Shown here piece after piece: positions 1 through 8,137 of a stretch of 64,000 bases of DNA (the first letter of the stretch is position 1; the number at the start of each line of letters is the position of its first letter). The stretch comes from Isosphaera sp. (GTDB lineage Bacteria; Planctomycetota; Planctomycetia; Gemmatales; Gemmataceae). A model generated the notes under the pieces. It worked only from the letters and a program-made list of their open reading frames with translations. It ran no database searches and had not been told where the DNA came from. The position numbers and the translations under genes were made by a program. The DNA is taken from assembly GCA_013822345.1 (NCBI GenBank), contig PNKH01000022.1, positions 1 through 64,000 on the forward strand, given 5' to 3'.

Positions 1-24
1 GGTTCGCCCGGCAAGGGGGAAGAC

Positions 25-837
25 ATGGACCGCGGGATGGTGGTGTTCCTCGGGGCGCTGCTCACCTTCTCGTCGAGCTGGCTCGGCCTCGTCCTGTTCC
101 CGTACTGGCAGCTCGGCGCGGAGCGGCCGTACCAGAAGGACGCGGCCGACGACCCGTACCCGCGGCCGCTGGCGGGGGCGGCGGCCGCCGGGCGGAAGGT
201 GTACCAGCAGAACGGGTGCGTGTACTGCCACAGCCAGCAGGTGCGGGGCGAGCGGTTCGGGAACTGGTGGGACGAGAACGGGCAGGAGCGGACCGGGGCG
301 GACATCAAGCGCGGCTGGGGGAACCGCCGGACCGTGTCGCGGGACTACATCTACGACAGCCCGACGATGCTCGGGACGATGCGGACCGGGCCGGACCTGG
401 CGAACGTCGGCGGGCGGTACTCGGAGGCGTGGCAGCACGCCCACACGTTCAACCCGCGGGCGTTCAACGACTGGAGCATCATGCCGTCCTTCGCCTTCCT
501 GTACCGCAAGGAGAAGGTGGCCGGCGAGCGGTCCGGGAAGGCGCTGACGCTCGGCCGGGAGTGGACCGTCGACCCCGGCTACCGGTGGCGGCCGACGGAC
601 CGGGAGTGGGACGCGATCCTCGCCGCGCAGAGCGACGCGATCCGCGGCCGGTTCCTGGCCGACGCCGGGGGTGTCGACCCGGCGACGCCGGAGGGGAAGG
701 CCCGGCTGCTCGAGTTCTGGCTGACGACGGAGGAGGAGGGCGTGCAGGTGGTGCCGACCGCCGAGGCCGAGGCGCTGGTCGCGTACCTGCTCGCCCTGCG
801 GAAGGCCGAGGTCCCGCTGCCGGAGGCGAAGGAATGA
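25..837 (+). CDS. ccoO: cbb3-type cytochrome c oxidase subunit II (CcoO-like)
   Basis: Mono-haem membrane-anchored cytochrome c subunit of a cbb3-type terminal oxidase, passing electrons toward the CcoN haem-copper site. An N-terminal membrane helix (about residues 5-27) is followed by a c-type haem motif C65-V-Y-C68-H69 in the CcoO-typical context YCHSQQVRGE. Later segments, including TMLGTMRTGPDLANVGGRY with likely axial Met, also match CcoO. A purine-rich ribosome site (GGGGGAAG) lies just before the ATG. The 270 aa length is somewhat above usual for CcoO. The catalytic subunit CcoN is presumably just upstream, outside the window. The next gene overlaps by ATGA, so translation is probably coupled. 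Confidence 0.92.
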   Translation: MDRGMVVFLGALLTFSSSWLGLVLFPYWQLGAERPYQKDAADDPYPRPLAGAAAAGRKVYQQNGCVYCHSQQVRGERFGNWWDENGQERTGADIKRGWGNRRTVSRDYIYDSPTMLGTMRTGPDLANVGGRYSEAWQHAHTFNPRAFNDWSIMPSFAFLYRKEKVAGERSGKALTLGREWTVDPGYRWRPTDREWDAILAAQSDAIRGRFLADAGGVDPATPEGKARLLEFWLTTEEEGVQVVPTAEAEALVAYLLALRKAEVPLPEAKE

Positions 838-1694
838 GTACCACCCCGCCGCCCGGCGACGAGCCGCCGGCCCCGCCCGGCACCGGCGACACCGTGCTGG
901 AGCTGCACCGCCGGCACATGGCGGAGATGAACGAGGCGTCGCTGACGTTCGACGGGACCCCGCCGGACGAGGAGCCGGACGCGGTCCGGCGGCTGCTGGA
1001 GGTGCGGGCGCGGGAGCACGCCGAGCCGCGGGACGGGTTCGAGCCGGTCCCGTTCTGGGTGGCGTGCGTGTTCGGCGGGCTCCTCGCCTGGGGCGGGTAC
1101 TACCTCGGCACCCGCTCGGCCGACTTCCGCCCGGACGTGTTCGACGGGGCCGACCTCGCCGGTCCGACCGCCGGCGGCCCGGCCGGACCCGCCCCGCCCG
1201 ACCCGGACCCGCAGACGGTGCCGGAGCTGATGAAGGTCGGGGAGCAGAAGTACGCGGTGTGCGCGGCGTGCCACCAGCCGGACGGCCGCGGCAACCCGGC
1301 CCAGGGGATCCCGCCGCTGGACGGGTCGGAGTGGGTGGCCGGGGACCAGGCGTCGGCCGCCCGGCTGACGCGGATCCTGCTGTACGGGCTGCAGGGACCG
1401 ATCACGGTCGGCGGCCGGCCGTACAACGGGCAGATGCCGAACCAGGGGAACGTGATGAAGGACTACGAGATCGCCGGGGTGATCACGTACGTCCGGAACA
1501 GTTGGGGGAACAAGGCGGACGCCGGGAAGCCGCCGGCGGTGACGGCGGCGGCGGTCCGGGCGGCCCGGGCGAAGGAGGGGACCCGGAAGCCGAACGGCAC
1601 CCAGCCGGTGACCGCCGACGAGTTGCTGAAGCTGCCGGTCGACTACGCGGACCCCGGGGCCGCCCCCGAGGCGAAAAAGGACGAGAAGAAGTAG
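834..1694 (+). CDS. Membrane-anchored mono-haem cytochrome c, CcoP-like oxidase subunit
   Basis: A 286 aa protein with an acidic, proline-rich N-terminus, one membrane helix at about residues 77-95 (FWVACVFGGLLAWGGYYLG), a linker, and one class I cytochrome c domain with C143-A-A-C146-H147. Its place right after ccoO, with an ATGA overlap, suggests the third oxidase subunit (CcoP role). Classical CcoP carries two haems, whereas only one CXXCH is visible here. The C-terminus is a charged, low-complexity tail. The TAG stop codon lies inside the palindromic element that begins at 1691. The oxidase role rests on context; the cytochrome fold is clear. Confidence 0.8.
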   Translation: MSTTPPPGDEPPAPPGTGDTVLELHRRHMAEMNEASLTFDGTPPDEEPDAVRRLLEVRAREHAEPRDGFEPVPFWVACVFGGLLAWGGYYLGTRSADFRPDVFDGADLAGPTAGGPAGPAPPDPDPQTVPELMKVGEQKYAVCAACHQPDGRGNPAQGIPPLDGSEWVAGDQASAARLTRILLYGLQGPITVGGRPYNGQMPNQGNVMKDYEIAGVITYVRNSWGNKADAGKPPAVTAAAVRAARAKEGTRKPNGTQPVTADELLKLPVDYADPGAAPEAKKDEKK

Positions 1695-1790
1695 GGTGGG
1701 CCGAGCCCGGCGCTTCGCCGGGCGAGTCCCACCGCCTTGCCCCACCCGGTGGGACTCGCCCGGCGAAGCGCCGGGCTCGGCCCTCCCTAC
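1691..1790. repeat. Dispersed palindromic element, family A copy 1
   Basis: Two 43-base arms (1691-1733 and 1748-1790) are inverted copies with one mismatch. Each arm also holds its own hairpin, a CCCGGCG stem closed by a short loop. The outer end reads GTAGGGTGGGCCGAG, and its TAG at 1692-1694 is the stop codon of the upstream cytochrome gene. Five related copies occur in this window (near 4.5, 29.6, 40.4, 52.1 and 63.1 kb). Confidence 0.9.
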
Positions 1791-1797
1791 CGAACCG

Positions 1798-4494
1798 ATG
1801 TCCCACTGCTCCCACTGCCGCGGCCCGGTCACCGCCCCGCACGCCGGCCGGCCGTGGCCCGGCCGCCCGGCCGCGACGTACTGCTGCTTCGGCTGCCTGA
1901 GCCTCGGCGAACAGCGCCTGCAAGAAACGGCCGCGCCGAGGCCGGGGTTCGGGGTCGGGGTCCGGCTCGGGGTCGGGCTGCTGGTCGTCAGCCAGTCGAT
2001 GATCTTCGGCCTCGCGCTGAACCTCCACGACGACATCCCCCCGGCCGCCCGCCTCGTCGCCGAGTCCCTCCTCCTCGCCGCCACCCTCGTCGTCGTCGCC
2101 CTCCTCGGCCCGCCGCTGGCCCGGACCGGCTGGCACGAACTCCGCCGCGGCCGGCTCACCATCGAGGCGCTGTTTCTGCTGACGCTCGGCGGGGCGATGG
2201 CGGCGTCGCTGCAGGCGTCCGTCACCGGCCGCGGGAAGGTCTACTTCGAGGTGGTGTCTGTCCTGCTCGTGGTCTACACACTCGGGAAGCTGATCGGGGC
2301 GCGGAGCCGGGCGGCGGCGCTAGCCGGGGCGCGGGCGTGGGCCGGGCAACTCGCGACGTGCCGGCTCGTCGACGGGAACCGGGCACGGGTGGTGCCGGTG
2401 ACCGAGGTGCGGCCCGGCGACGTGGTCGAGGTAAACCCGGGCGAGACGTTCGCGGTCGACGGGGTGATCCGGTCCGGGGTCGGGTTCGTGTCGGAGGCGG
2501 CGGTGAGCGGGGAGCCGTTCCCGGTGGTGCGGCGGCCCGGCGACCGGGTGTCGGCCGGGGCCGCGAGCCACGACGCGGCGTTCCGGGTCGAGGCGACGGC
2601 CCCCGGCGCCGGGCGGCAGGTGGACCGACTGCTCGCCGCGGTCGAGGCGGCCAGTGACAGGCCGGTGTCACTGCAGGCCCGGGCCGACGCCCTCGGCCGG
2701 TGGCTCCTCCCGCTGGTCGTGCTCGTCGCCCTCGGCACCTTCGGCTACTGGACGTTCCTCGCCCCGGACGGGTGGGAGGCGGGGCTGTTCCACGCGATGT
2801 CGGTGCTGTTGGTGGCGTGCCCGTGCGTGATCGGCCTGGCGACGCCGGTCGTGATCTGGTCGGCGCTCGGGCGGCTGGCCGAGCGCGGGGTGATCGTCCG
2901 GGCCGGGGACGCGGTCGAGCGGCTGGCCGAAGTCGACCGGGTGATGTTCGACAAGACCGGCACCCTGACCGACGACCGGTTCGCCCTCCTCGACATCGCC
3001 ACGACCGCGACCGGGGACGAGCGGGCGGAGCTGCTCGGGTGGCTGTCGGCGGTGCAGGAGCGGAGCCGGCACCCCGCGGCGAAGCCGTTCGCCGCGCTGC
3101 CGCGGCCGGCCGGCGAGCCACGCGTCCTGTCGCTGAGGGCCGTGCCCGGCTGCGGGGTCGACGCGGTGATCGACGCGGACGGCAAGCACCACGCGCTTCA
3201 GGTCGGAACCCCGGAGTGGATCCGCACGTTTAGCCGCGACGCAGAGTCTTCGGAGCGGAGCGTTCTGGCGGGTCAACTCCGGGCGACCGGGCACCGCGTC
3301 GATGTCGCCCTCGACGGCGAACTCGCCGCGGTGGCGGTGCTGGCCGAACGCCTCCGCGACTCGGCCCCGCAGGCGCTCGCCGGGTTCCGCCGCCTCGGGC
3401 TGCCGGTCGAGGTGCTGACCGGCGACGCGACGGAGCGGGCCGCCGCTCTGGGTCTGCCGTCGCCGCGCGGCGGGCTTCTGCCCGACGACAAGCGGGCGGC
3501 GGCGGGCGGGCGGACGCTGTTCGTCGGGGACGGGATCAACGACGCGTCCGCCCTCGCCGCGGCCCACGTCGGCGTCGCGCTGGCGTCCGGCACCGACCTC
3601 GCCGTCGGGGCGGCGGACGTGACGCTGTACCACGACGACCTGCGGGTGCTGCCGTGGGCGGTCGAGCTGAGCCGGGGAGCGGTCCGGGCGGCCCGCCGAA
3701 ATCTGTGTCGCGCGCTGTGCTACAACCTGGCCGGGGTGGCGCTCGCGGCGTGCGGCCTGCTCCACCCGGTCGCCGCCGTCCTCCTGATGGTGCTGTCGAG
3801 CCTGTCACTCGTCTTCTCGTCCACCCGCGTCGGGGTCGTGCCGGACCACTGCCGGGAGCCGGGAGTCGGGAGTCGGGGGTCGGGAGACCCGGCCGCGGCG
3901 GGCGGCCCCGGGGTTCGGTGGCGCTCCGTCGCCCACGGCTCCGCCCTCGCGCTGCAGGGCGTCGCGCTCCTCCTCCTCGTCCCGTCGGCCGGCGCGGGCG
4001 TCGTCGCCGGCTCCGCCGCCGGCGGCGTGGCGCTCGCCTTCCTCTGGCGCCGCTGGGCGGCGATCCCGCATTCGCTCGACATGTGCGTCGGCATGCTCAC
4101 CCTCGGCAACCTCGGCATGCTCCTCGGGTGGTGGTCCGACGGCCCCGCGTGCTGTCGGTGCCTCGACGGCGGCCCGTGGATGTGGGTCGGGATGCTGGCG
4201 TTCGCGAACGCCGCGATGTGGTGGCTGCCGCGCCGGCCGGTCCCGTCGGGGAACCACCGCCTGGCGATGTTCACCGGCGGGAACGTCGGGATGGCGGCGG
4301 GGATGGTCGCCGGCGGGTGGTGTGCGGCGCAGGTCGCGACGGAATCTATGACAGCCGCCTTCGCCGGGATGACCGCCGGCATGCTCGCCGGGATGCTGCT
4401 CGGGACGTGGCTCGCGGAACGGGCGCTCGACGCGGCCGGGGCGGCGCGGCTCCTGCCGCGGTGGTTACGGGCCGGCCCGGTCTCGGCCGGGTAG
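1798..4494 (+). CDS. ccoI: CcoI/FixI-like copper-transporting P1B-type ATPase with extra C-terminal membrane domain
   Basis: P1B-type ATPase of 898 aa, expected to export copper for cbb3 oxidase assembly. The N-terminus is a Cys-rich metal-binding segment (CSHC near residue 3, CCFGC near 32) of the type in CcoI/FixI, with no recognisable HMA domain after it. Visible motifs are the transmembrane C341-P-C343, the phosphorylation site D385-KTGT, and the hinge GDGIND with D578 and D582. After the normal last helix pair (about residue 680) lies a 13-residue low-complexity insert, then about 200 aa of extra membrane segments rich in Met, with a CCRC motif. The ATG at 1798 is preferred over an in-frame start at 1696, because the intervening codons are palindromic repeat. 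The TAG stop lies in family A copy 2. Confidence 0.88.
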   Translation: MSHCSHCRGPVTAPHAGRPWPGRPAATYCCFGCLSLGEQRLQETAAPRPGFGVGVRLGVGLLVVSQSMIFGLALNLHDDIPPAARLVAESLLLAATLVVVALLGPPLARTGWHELRRGRLTIEALFLLTLGGAMAASLQASVTGRGKVYFEVVSVLLVVYTLGKLIGARSRAAALAGARAWAGQLATCRLVDGNRARVVPVTEVRPGDVVEVNPGETFAVDGVIRSGVGFVSEAAVSGEPFPVVRRPGDRVSAGAASHDAAFRVEATAPGAGRQVDRLLAAVEAASDRPVSLQARADALGRWLLPLVVLVALGTFGYWTFLAPDGWEAGLFHAMSVLLVACPCVIGLATPVVIWSALGRLAERGVIVRAGDAVERLAEVDRVMFDKTGTLTDDRFALLDIATTATGDERAELLGWLSAVQERSRHPAAKPFAALPRPAGEPRVLSLRAVPGCGVDAVIDADGKHHALQVGTPEWIRTFSRDAESSERSVLAGQLRATGHRVDVALDGELAAVAVLAERLRDSAPQALAGFRRLGLPVEVLTGDATERAAALGLPSPRGGLLPDDKRAAAGGRTLFVGDGINDASALAAAHVGVALASGTDLAVGAADVTLYHDDLRVLPWAVELSRGAVRAARRNLCRALCYNLAGVALAACGLLHPVAAVLLMVLSSLSLVFSSTRVGVVPDHCREPGVGSRGSGDPAAAGGPGVRWRSVAHGSALALQGVALLLLVPSAGAGVVAGSAAGGVALAFLWRRWAAIPHSLDMCVGMLTLGNLGMLLGWWSDGPACCRCLDGGPWMWVGMLAFANAAMWWLPRRPVPSGNHRLAMFTGGNVGMAAGMVAGGWCAAQVATESMTAAFAGMTAGMLAGMLLGTWLAERALDAAGAARLLPRWLRAGPVSAG
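3856..3892 (+). repeat. In-frame GGGAGTC-type repeat inside the copper ATPase gene
   Basis: Iterations of GGGAGCC, GGGAGTC and GGGGGTC form a short tract that encodes the Gly/Ser/Arg linker between the ATPase core and the added membrane tail (about residues 687-699). A similar tract lies in the intergenic repeat near 16.2 kb. Confidence 0.6.
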
Positions 4495-4576
4495 GGTGGG
4501 CCGAGCCCGGCTCTGCGGGCGAGTCCCACCACCGCCTACCCCTCGCGGGCGAAGCGCCCGCTCCGGCCCACCCCAC
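4491..4576. repeat. Dispersed palindromic element, family A copy 2 (degenerate)
   Basis: The left end GTAGGGTGGGCCGAGCCCGG matches copy 1 and supplies the TAG stop of the ATPase gene at 4492-4494. The arms have drifted: the internal stems are shortened and the right arm ends GGCCCACCCCAC. It lies between two convergent genes. Confidence 0.8.
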
Positions 4577-4581
4577 AAGGC

Positions 4582-5364
4582 CTACCGGATGAAGTAGTAC
4601 GCCGCCAGCCCGAACCCGATCGCGATCACCGCGTACCGGACGTACGCCGGCGGCAGCCGCCGGGCGACCCGCGCCCCGGCGTACCCGCCCAGGACCGCCG
4701 CCACCGCCATCGGCCACGCGAGCGGCCAGTTCACCAGCCCGTCCCGGACGAACACCACCACCGACGCCCCGTTGATCGCGGCCGCCAGGAACGTCTTCAC
4801 CGCGTTCATCCGGTGGATGTCGGGCACCCCCATGAACCCCAGGGCGCTCAGCATCAGGATCCCGATCCCGGCCCCGAAGTACCCGCCGTACACCGCCACC
4901 AGGAACTGGAACCCGACCACCGCCGCCCGCGTCGCCCACCCGGGTTGGTGGTGCGCCGGGTCGGCGCCGCCGGCCGCCGCCCGCCGCTTCACCCACCTCG
5001 ACAGCGGCGCCTGCACCACGAACAGCACCGCGGCGGTCAGGATCAGCCACGGCACCAGGCCGGCGAACGCGTCCTTGTCGAGGCCGACGAGCGTCGCCCC
5101 GACGAACCCGCCGACGAGGCTCGGGACGATCAGCAGGGCGACCAGGTGCCGGCACTCCCACAGCTCCCGGCGGTACCCGAGGGCGCCGGCGACCGACCCG
5201 GGCATCAGGGCGACGGTGCTGGTGGCGTTGGCGACGGCGGGGGAGACCACGCCGGTCAGGGCCGGGAAGGTGAGGAGCGTGCCCCCGCCGGCGACGGAGT
5301 TCATCACCCCGGCGACGAACGCGGACAGGCACAGGAACGCGAGCGGCCAGTCGGTCGGCGGCAT
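4582..5364 (-). CDS. TauE/SafE family membrane permease
   Basis: Polytopic membrane protein of 260 aa from the TauE/SafE (DUF81) family, whose members move organosulfur compounds, sulfite or other anions. The N-terminal repeat has the family signature NSVAGGGTLLTFPAL. A second half-repeat contains GYFGAGIGILML and HRMNAVKTFLAAAINGASV, as is typical. The start at 5364 (MPPTDWP) is chosen because the longer in-frame extension is encoded by the family B palindromic repeat. It lies downstream of and co-oriented with the phosphonate genes, so it could carry a phosphonate-related solute, but the substrate cannot be read from sequence. Confidence 0.85.
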   Translation of the reverse strand: MPPTDWPLAFLCLSAFVAGVMNSVAGGGTLLTFPALTGVVSPAVANATSTVALMPGSVAGALGYRRELWECRHLVALLIVPSLVGGFVGATLVGLDKDAFAGLVPWLILTAAVLFVVQAPLSRWVKRRAAAGGADPAHHQPGWATRAAVVGFQFLVAVYGGYFGAGIGILMLSALGFMGVPDIHRMNAVKTFLAAAINGASVVVFVRDGLVNWPLAWPMAVAAVLGGYAGARVARRLPPAYVRYAVIAIGFGLAAYYFIR

Positions 5365-5402
5365 CCGGACATGATACGGTTCCCGGGGCGCGGCCGTCCC
5401 GG

Positions 5403-5537
5403 CCGCTCCTCCCCTGGACCGCGGCCGTCCCGGCCGCTCCACCTGCCCCACCCCGGCCGCGACACGGCCCTACCGTTGACGTCCCCGCGCCGGGGACGTG
5501 GGGCGGCCGGGACGGCCGCGGTCCAGGGGAGGAGCGG
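5403..5537. repeat. Dispersed palindromic element, family B copy 1
   Basis: Perfect 34-base inverted arms (5403-5436 and 5504-5537) enclose a 67-base centre. The core of each arm is itself palindromic (CGGCCGTCCCGGCCG). It fills the gap between the permease gene and phnX. Part of its centre is shared with copy 2 near 8.0-8.1 kb. Confidence 0.88.
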
Positions 5538-5540
5538 CGG

Positions 5541-6338
5541 TCAGGGGCGGCCGCGGGCGGGCAGTTCGTCGAGCAGCGCCGGGAGTTCGGCCAGGGTGTC
5601 GATGACGGCGTGCGCCCCGGCCGCGCTGAACTTGGCGGCGACCGCCTCCCGCCGGGTCGCCTTCTCGGCCTCCGACAGCGCCGCGAACGCGTCCGCCGAC
5701 AGCCCCATCTCGTTGCTCGAGTCGACGACCCCGACGCTCCAACACCCGGCGTTCAACCCGTCCTCGATGTCGACCACCGTGTCCCCGACCTTCACCACCG
5801 CGGCCGGCGGGTACACCCCGAGCGCCTCCATGCACCGGAAGATCATCCACGGCGCCGGCCGCCCGGCCGGCACGTCGTCAGCGCCGATCGCGAAGTCCGG
5901 GACGTACCCCTGGCGGCGGCCGGCGTCGAGCACCACGGCCGCCGCCTCGCGGAAGTAGCCCGTCGTCGCGGCGACCTTCACCCCGCGCCCGCGGAGCCGC
6001 GCCACGACATCGGGTACACCCGGGACGAGTGCGCTGTACAAGCGGGCAGCTTCGACCTGGCGTGGCGTCACGTCCGCGTACAACTCACCCACGTCCGCCT
6101 CGGTCCAGTCCCGGCCGGCCGCCGCCCGCCACTTCGCGGCCACCGCGTCGGTCCGCAGCATCGCCCTGAGGTGGTCCTTCTTGTGCAACCCCATCGGCCC
6201 GCGCGCCTCGGCCACCGTCACGGACACCCCGCGGGCGGCGAACGCGGCGACGAACGCCCCGGCCGGGGCCAGGCACCCGAAGTCGATCGTCGTGCCGGCC
6301 CAGTCGAACACGACGAGTTTGATCTCACGCGTCGGCAC
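5541..6338 (-). CDS. phnX: Phosphonoacetaldehyde hydrolase (phosphonatase)
   Basis: HAD-superfamily enzyme that cleaves the C-P bond of phosphonoacetaldehyde, giving acetaldehyde and phosphate. At 265 aa it has the family length. The nucleophile D12 is in FDWAGTTIDFG, and the Schiff-base lysine K53 is in the cap motif MGLHKKDH (M49-x3-K53-x2-H56), both at the positions known for phosphonatase. The motif III/IV region KVGDTVVDIEDG is present. The start is GTG (6336-6338). The first 14 bases overlap the end of the HD-domain gene, so this is the third gene of a coupled operon. Confidence 0.93.
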   Translation of the reverse strand: MPTREIKLVVFDWAGTTIDFGCLAPAGAFVAAFAARGVSVTVAEARGPMGLHKKDHLRAMLRTDAVAAKWRAAAGRDWTEADVGELYADVTPRQVEAARLYSALVPGVPDVVARLRGRGVKVAATTGYFREAAAVVLDAGRRQGYVPDFAIGADDVPAGRPAPWMIFRCMEALGVYPPAAVVKVGDTVVDIEDGLNAGCWSVGVVDSSNEMGLSADAFAALSEAEKATRREAVAAKFSAAGAHAVIDTLAELPALLDELPARGRP

Positions 6339-6882
6339 AGACGGCGGCCTCCAGGTACCGGCGGAAGTGGGCGAGCGGCGGGGTCGCCCGGCCGACCGCC
6401 TTCGCCGCGTCGTCGTACTCGCGGAGCTTCACCGCGGCGGCGTGGTGCGGGTTCGCCTCGAAACCGGCGACCTCGGCCGCGGTCATCGGCCCGCCCTGCA
6501 AGGCGAGGCTGCGGATCGACGCCGGCGACAGCCGCGCGAGGTAGCCCGGGCGGGCGGCGGTGAGGTAGCGCTTCGCCGCGACGTGCAGCCGGACCGGCTC
6601 GGTCACCGCCGGGCCGAACGCCTTCGCCAGGAACCGCACCCCGAGGTCCTCGTGCCGGTCGTCGACCCCGCGCCCCGCCGCGTACCCGCCGCCGTGGAGC
6701 AGGTGGCCGACGTCGTGCAGCAGGGCGGCGGCGACCAGGTCGGGGCCGGCGGCGGCGGCCTCCGCCAGGGCCGCGGCCTGCAGGGCGTGCTCGAGCTGCG
6801 ACACCGCCTCGCCGCCGTACTCGGCCGCCCCGTGTGTGGCGAACAGCCGGTCGATCGTGTCGAGCACAGTTTCCGCGGTCAT
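6325..6882 (-). CDS. PhnZ-like HD-domain phosphonate oxygenase
   Basis: HD-domain protein of 185 aa. Likely metal ligands are H32, H56-D57, H77 and H100. Y22-x-x-E25 lies seven residues before H32, and H100 is followed four residues later by K104. That spacing matches the ligand and substrate-binding pattern I recall for PhnZ, the mixed-valent di-iron oxygenase that cleaves 1-hydroxyphosphonates. HD proteins of this kind are a known companion of phosphonate operons. It overlaps the oxidoreductase gene by ATGA and phnX by 14 bases. No PhnY-type hydroxylase gene is in the window, so the hydroxylated substrate must come from elsewhere, or this enzyme has another substrate. Confidence 0.8.
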   Translation of the reverse strand: MTAETVLDTIDRLFATHGAAEYGGEAVSQLEHALQAAALAEAAAAGPDLVAAALLHDVGHLLHGGGYAAGRGVDDRHEDLGVRFLAKAFGPAVTEPVRLHVAAKRYLTAARPGYLARLSPASIRSLALQGGPMTAAEVAGFEANPHHAAAVKLREYDDAAKAVGRATPPLAHFRRYLEAAVCADA

Positions 6883-8012
6883 GTGGCGTCCCACCAGTCC
6901 CGGGCGAACCCGAACGACAGCGTCATCCCGGCCCCGCCCGGCGCGGCCGCGACCACGCACCCGGGCTGCGGCTCGGCGTACACGATCGGCTCGTCCGGGT
7001 GCTTGGCGTACACCCCGTGCCACCGGGCGGCGACGGCCCAGTCCGGGAGCCGGGCCATCTTCCGCAGGTACGCCAGGACGAGGTCGTCGATCTCGGCCTT
7101 GTCGAACGGGGAGATGTCCGCGTCGTACTCGTGGGAGTCGCCGATGACCACCTCGCCGCGGTCGTTCTGCGACGCCATGACGTGGATGCCGTACCGGACG
7201 TACTCCGGCAGTTCGGCCGCGACCCGGGCCTTCAGCGCGGGGAGTGAGCGGCACAGTTCGAACGCCTTGTAGTGGCACAGCGTCAGCCCGCCGGCGAGGT
7301 GCGGCCCGACCCGCCACCCGCCCGGCTGCGGCCGCGTCTTCATCATCTGCAGCTTGCAGCGGCGGACCCCGGCGGCCGCGAACACCTCCGGGAACAGCGT
7401 CTCGAAGTCCGCCCCGCCGCAGACGAACACCCGGTCGGCCCGCCACACCTCCCCGCCGGCCGCGCGGACCCGCGGCATGTCCACCCCGACCACCGCGGCC
7501 CCGAGCCGGAGCGTCACCCCGTGCGCCTCGGCGAGGAACTGCTGGAGGCGGGCGACCGCCGCCGGCGGGTTCACGGCCAGTTCCGCCGGGCTGTGCAGCG
7601 CGCCGCGTAGGCCGCCCGGGTTGACCGCCGGGAACCGCCCGGCGGCTTCCGCCGCGGGGAGGTAGGTGCATTCGACCCCGGCGGCCGGGGCCTTGTCGGC
7701 GAACTCGCGGAGGACGGCGTCCTCGTCCGGCCCGTGGGCGAGGTGGAGCGACCCGCACTCGGCGGCCCACACCCCGGCCCGGTCGCGCAGCTCGAGCCAC
7801 CGCTCGCGGCTGCGCAGCGCGCGGGCGTGGTCGGGCCCCGGCGGCTGCCCGATCGGCCAGACCATGCCGAAGTTCCGGACCGACGCCCCCTGCGGGACCG
7901 GGGTGCGGTCGAACACGACGACGGACCGGCCGCGGCGGGCCGCCTCCCAGGCGAACGCCAGCCCGACGATCCCGCCGCCCACCACCGCCACGTCCGCCCG
8001 CCGGTCGTCCAC
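6879..8012 (-). CDS. FAD-dependent oxidoreductase of phosphonate operons (TIGR03364-like)
   Basis: DAO-type flavoprotein of 377 aa. The N-terminal dinucleotide-binding motif VVGGGIVGLAFAWEAARRG is at about residues 8-27, and a conserved PGGAGMTLSFGFA segment is near the C-terminus. Flavoproteins of this subgroup sit next to phnX in many bacteria, and some are thought to oxidise 2-aminoethylphosphonate or its N-methyl derivative to phosphonoacetaldehyde. That would feed PhnX directly and explain why no PhnW transaminase is visible. The GTG start at 8012 has a strong ribosome site (GGGGGAAGG) close upstream, and everything further upstream is repeat. First gene of the three-gene operon. Confidence 0.85.
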   Translation of the reverse strand: MDDRRADVAVVGGGIVGLAFAWEAARRGRSVVVFDRTPVPQGASVRNFGMVWPIGQPPGPDHARALRSRERWLELRDRAGVWAAECGSLHLAHGPDEDAVLREFADKAPAAGVECTYLPAAEAAGRFPAVNPGGLRGALHSPAELAVNPPAAVARLQQFLAEAHGVTLRLGAAVVGVDMPRVRAAGGEVWRADRVFVCGGADFETLFPEVFAAAGVRRCKLQMMKTRPQPGGWRVGPHLAGGLTLCHYKAFELCRSLPALKARVAAELPEYVRYGIHVMASQNDRGEVVIGDSHEYDADISPFDKAEIDDLVLAYLRKMARLPDWAVAARWHGVYAKHPDEPIVYAEPQPGCVVAAAPGGAGMTLSFGFARDWWDAT

Positions 8013-8020
8013 GCCTTCCC

Positions 8021-8133
8021 CCTGGAGCGCGGCCGTCCCGGCCGCTCCGCCTGCCCCGCCGCGGCCGCGACACGGCCGTACCGTCGATGTCCCCGCGGGG
8101 TACGTGGGGCGGCCGGGACGGCCGCGCTCCAGG
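8021..8133. repeat. Dispersed palindromic element, family B copy 2
   Basis: Perfect 24-base arms (8021-8044 and 8110-8133) with the CGGCCGTCCCGGCCG core. It lies between the regulator gene and the phosphonate operon, and its left edge reaches the ribosome site of the oxidoreductase gene. Any operon promoter must lie in or beyond this element. Confidence 0.88.
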
Positions 8134-8137
8134 CGGA

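Noticed and set aside
1696-1797. Extended N-terminus for the copper ATPase
   Set aside because: The extra 34 codons are the family A palindrome; the protein family begins with the Cys-rich segment at 1798.
4582-5364. TauE/SafE protein as a dedicated phosphonate transporter
   Set aside because: Position alone suggests it; the family has varied substrates and a repeat separates it from phnX.
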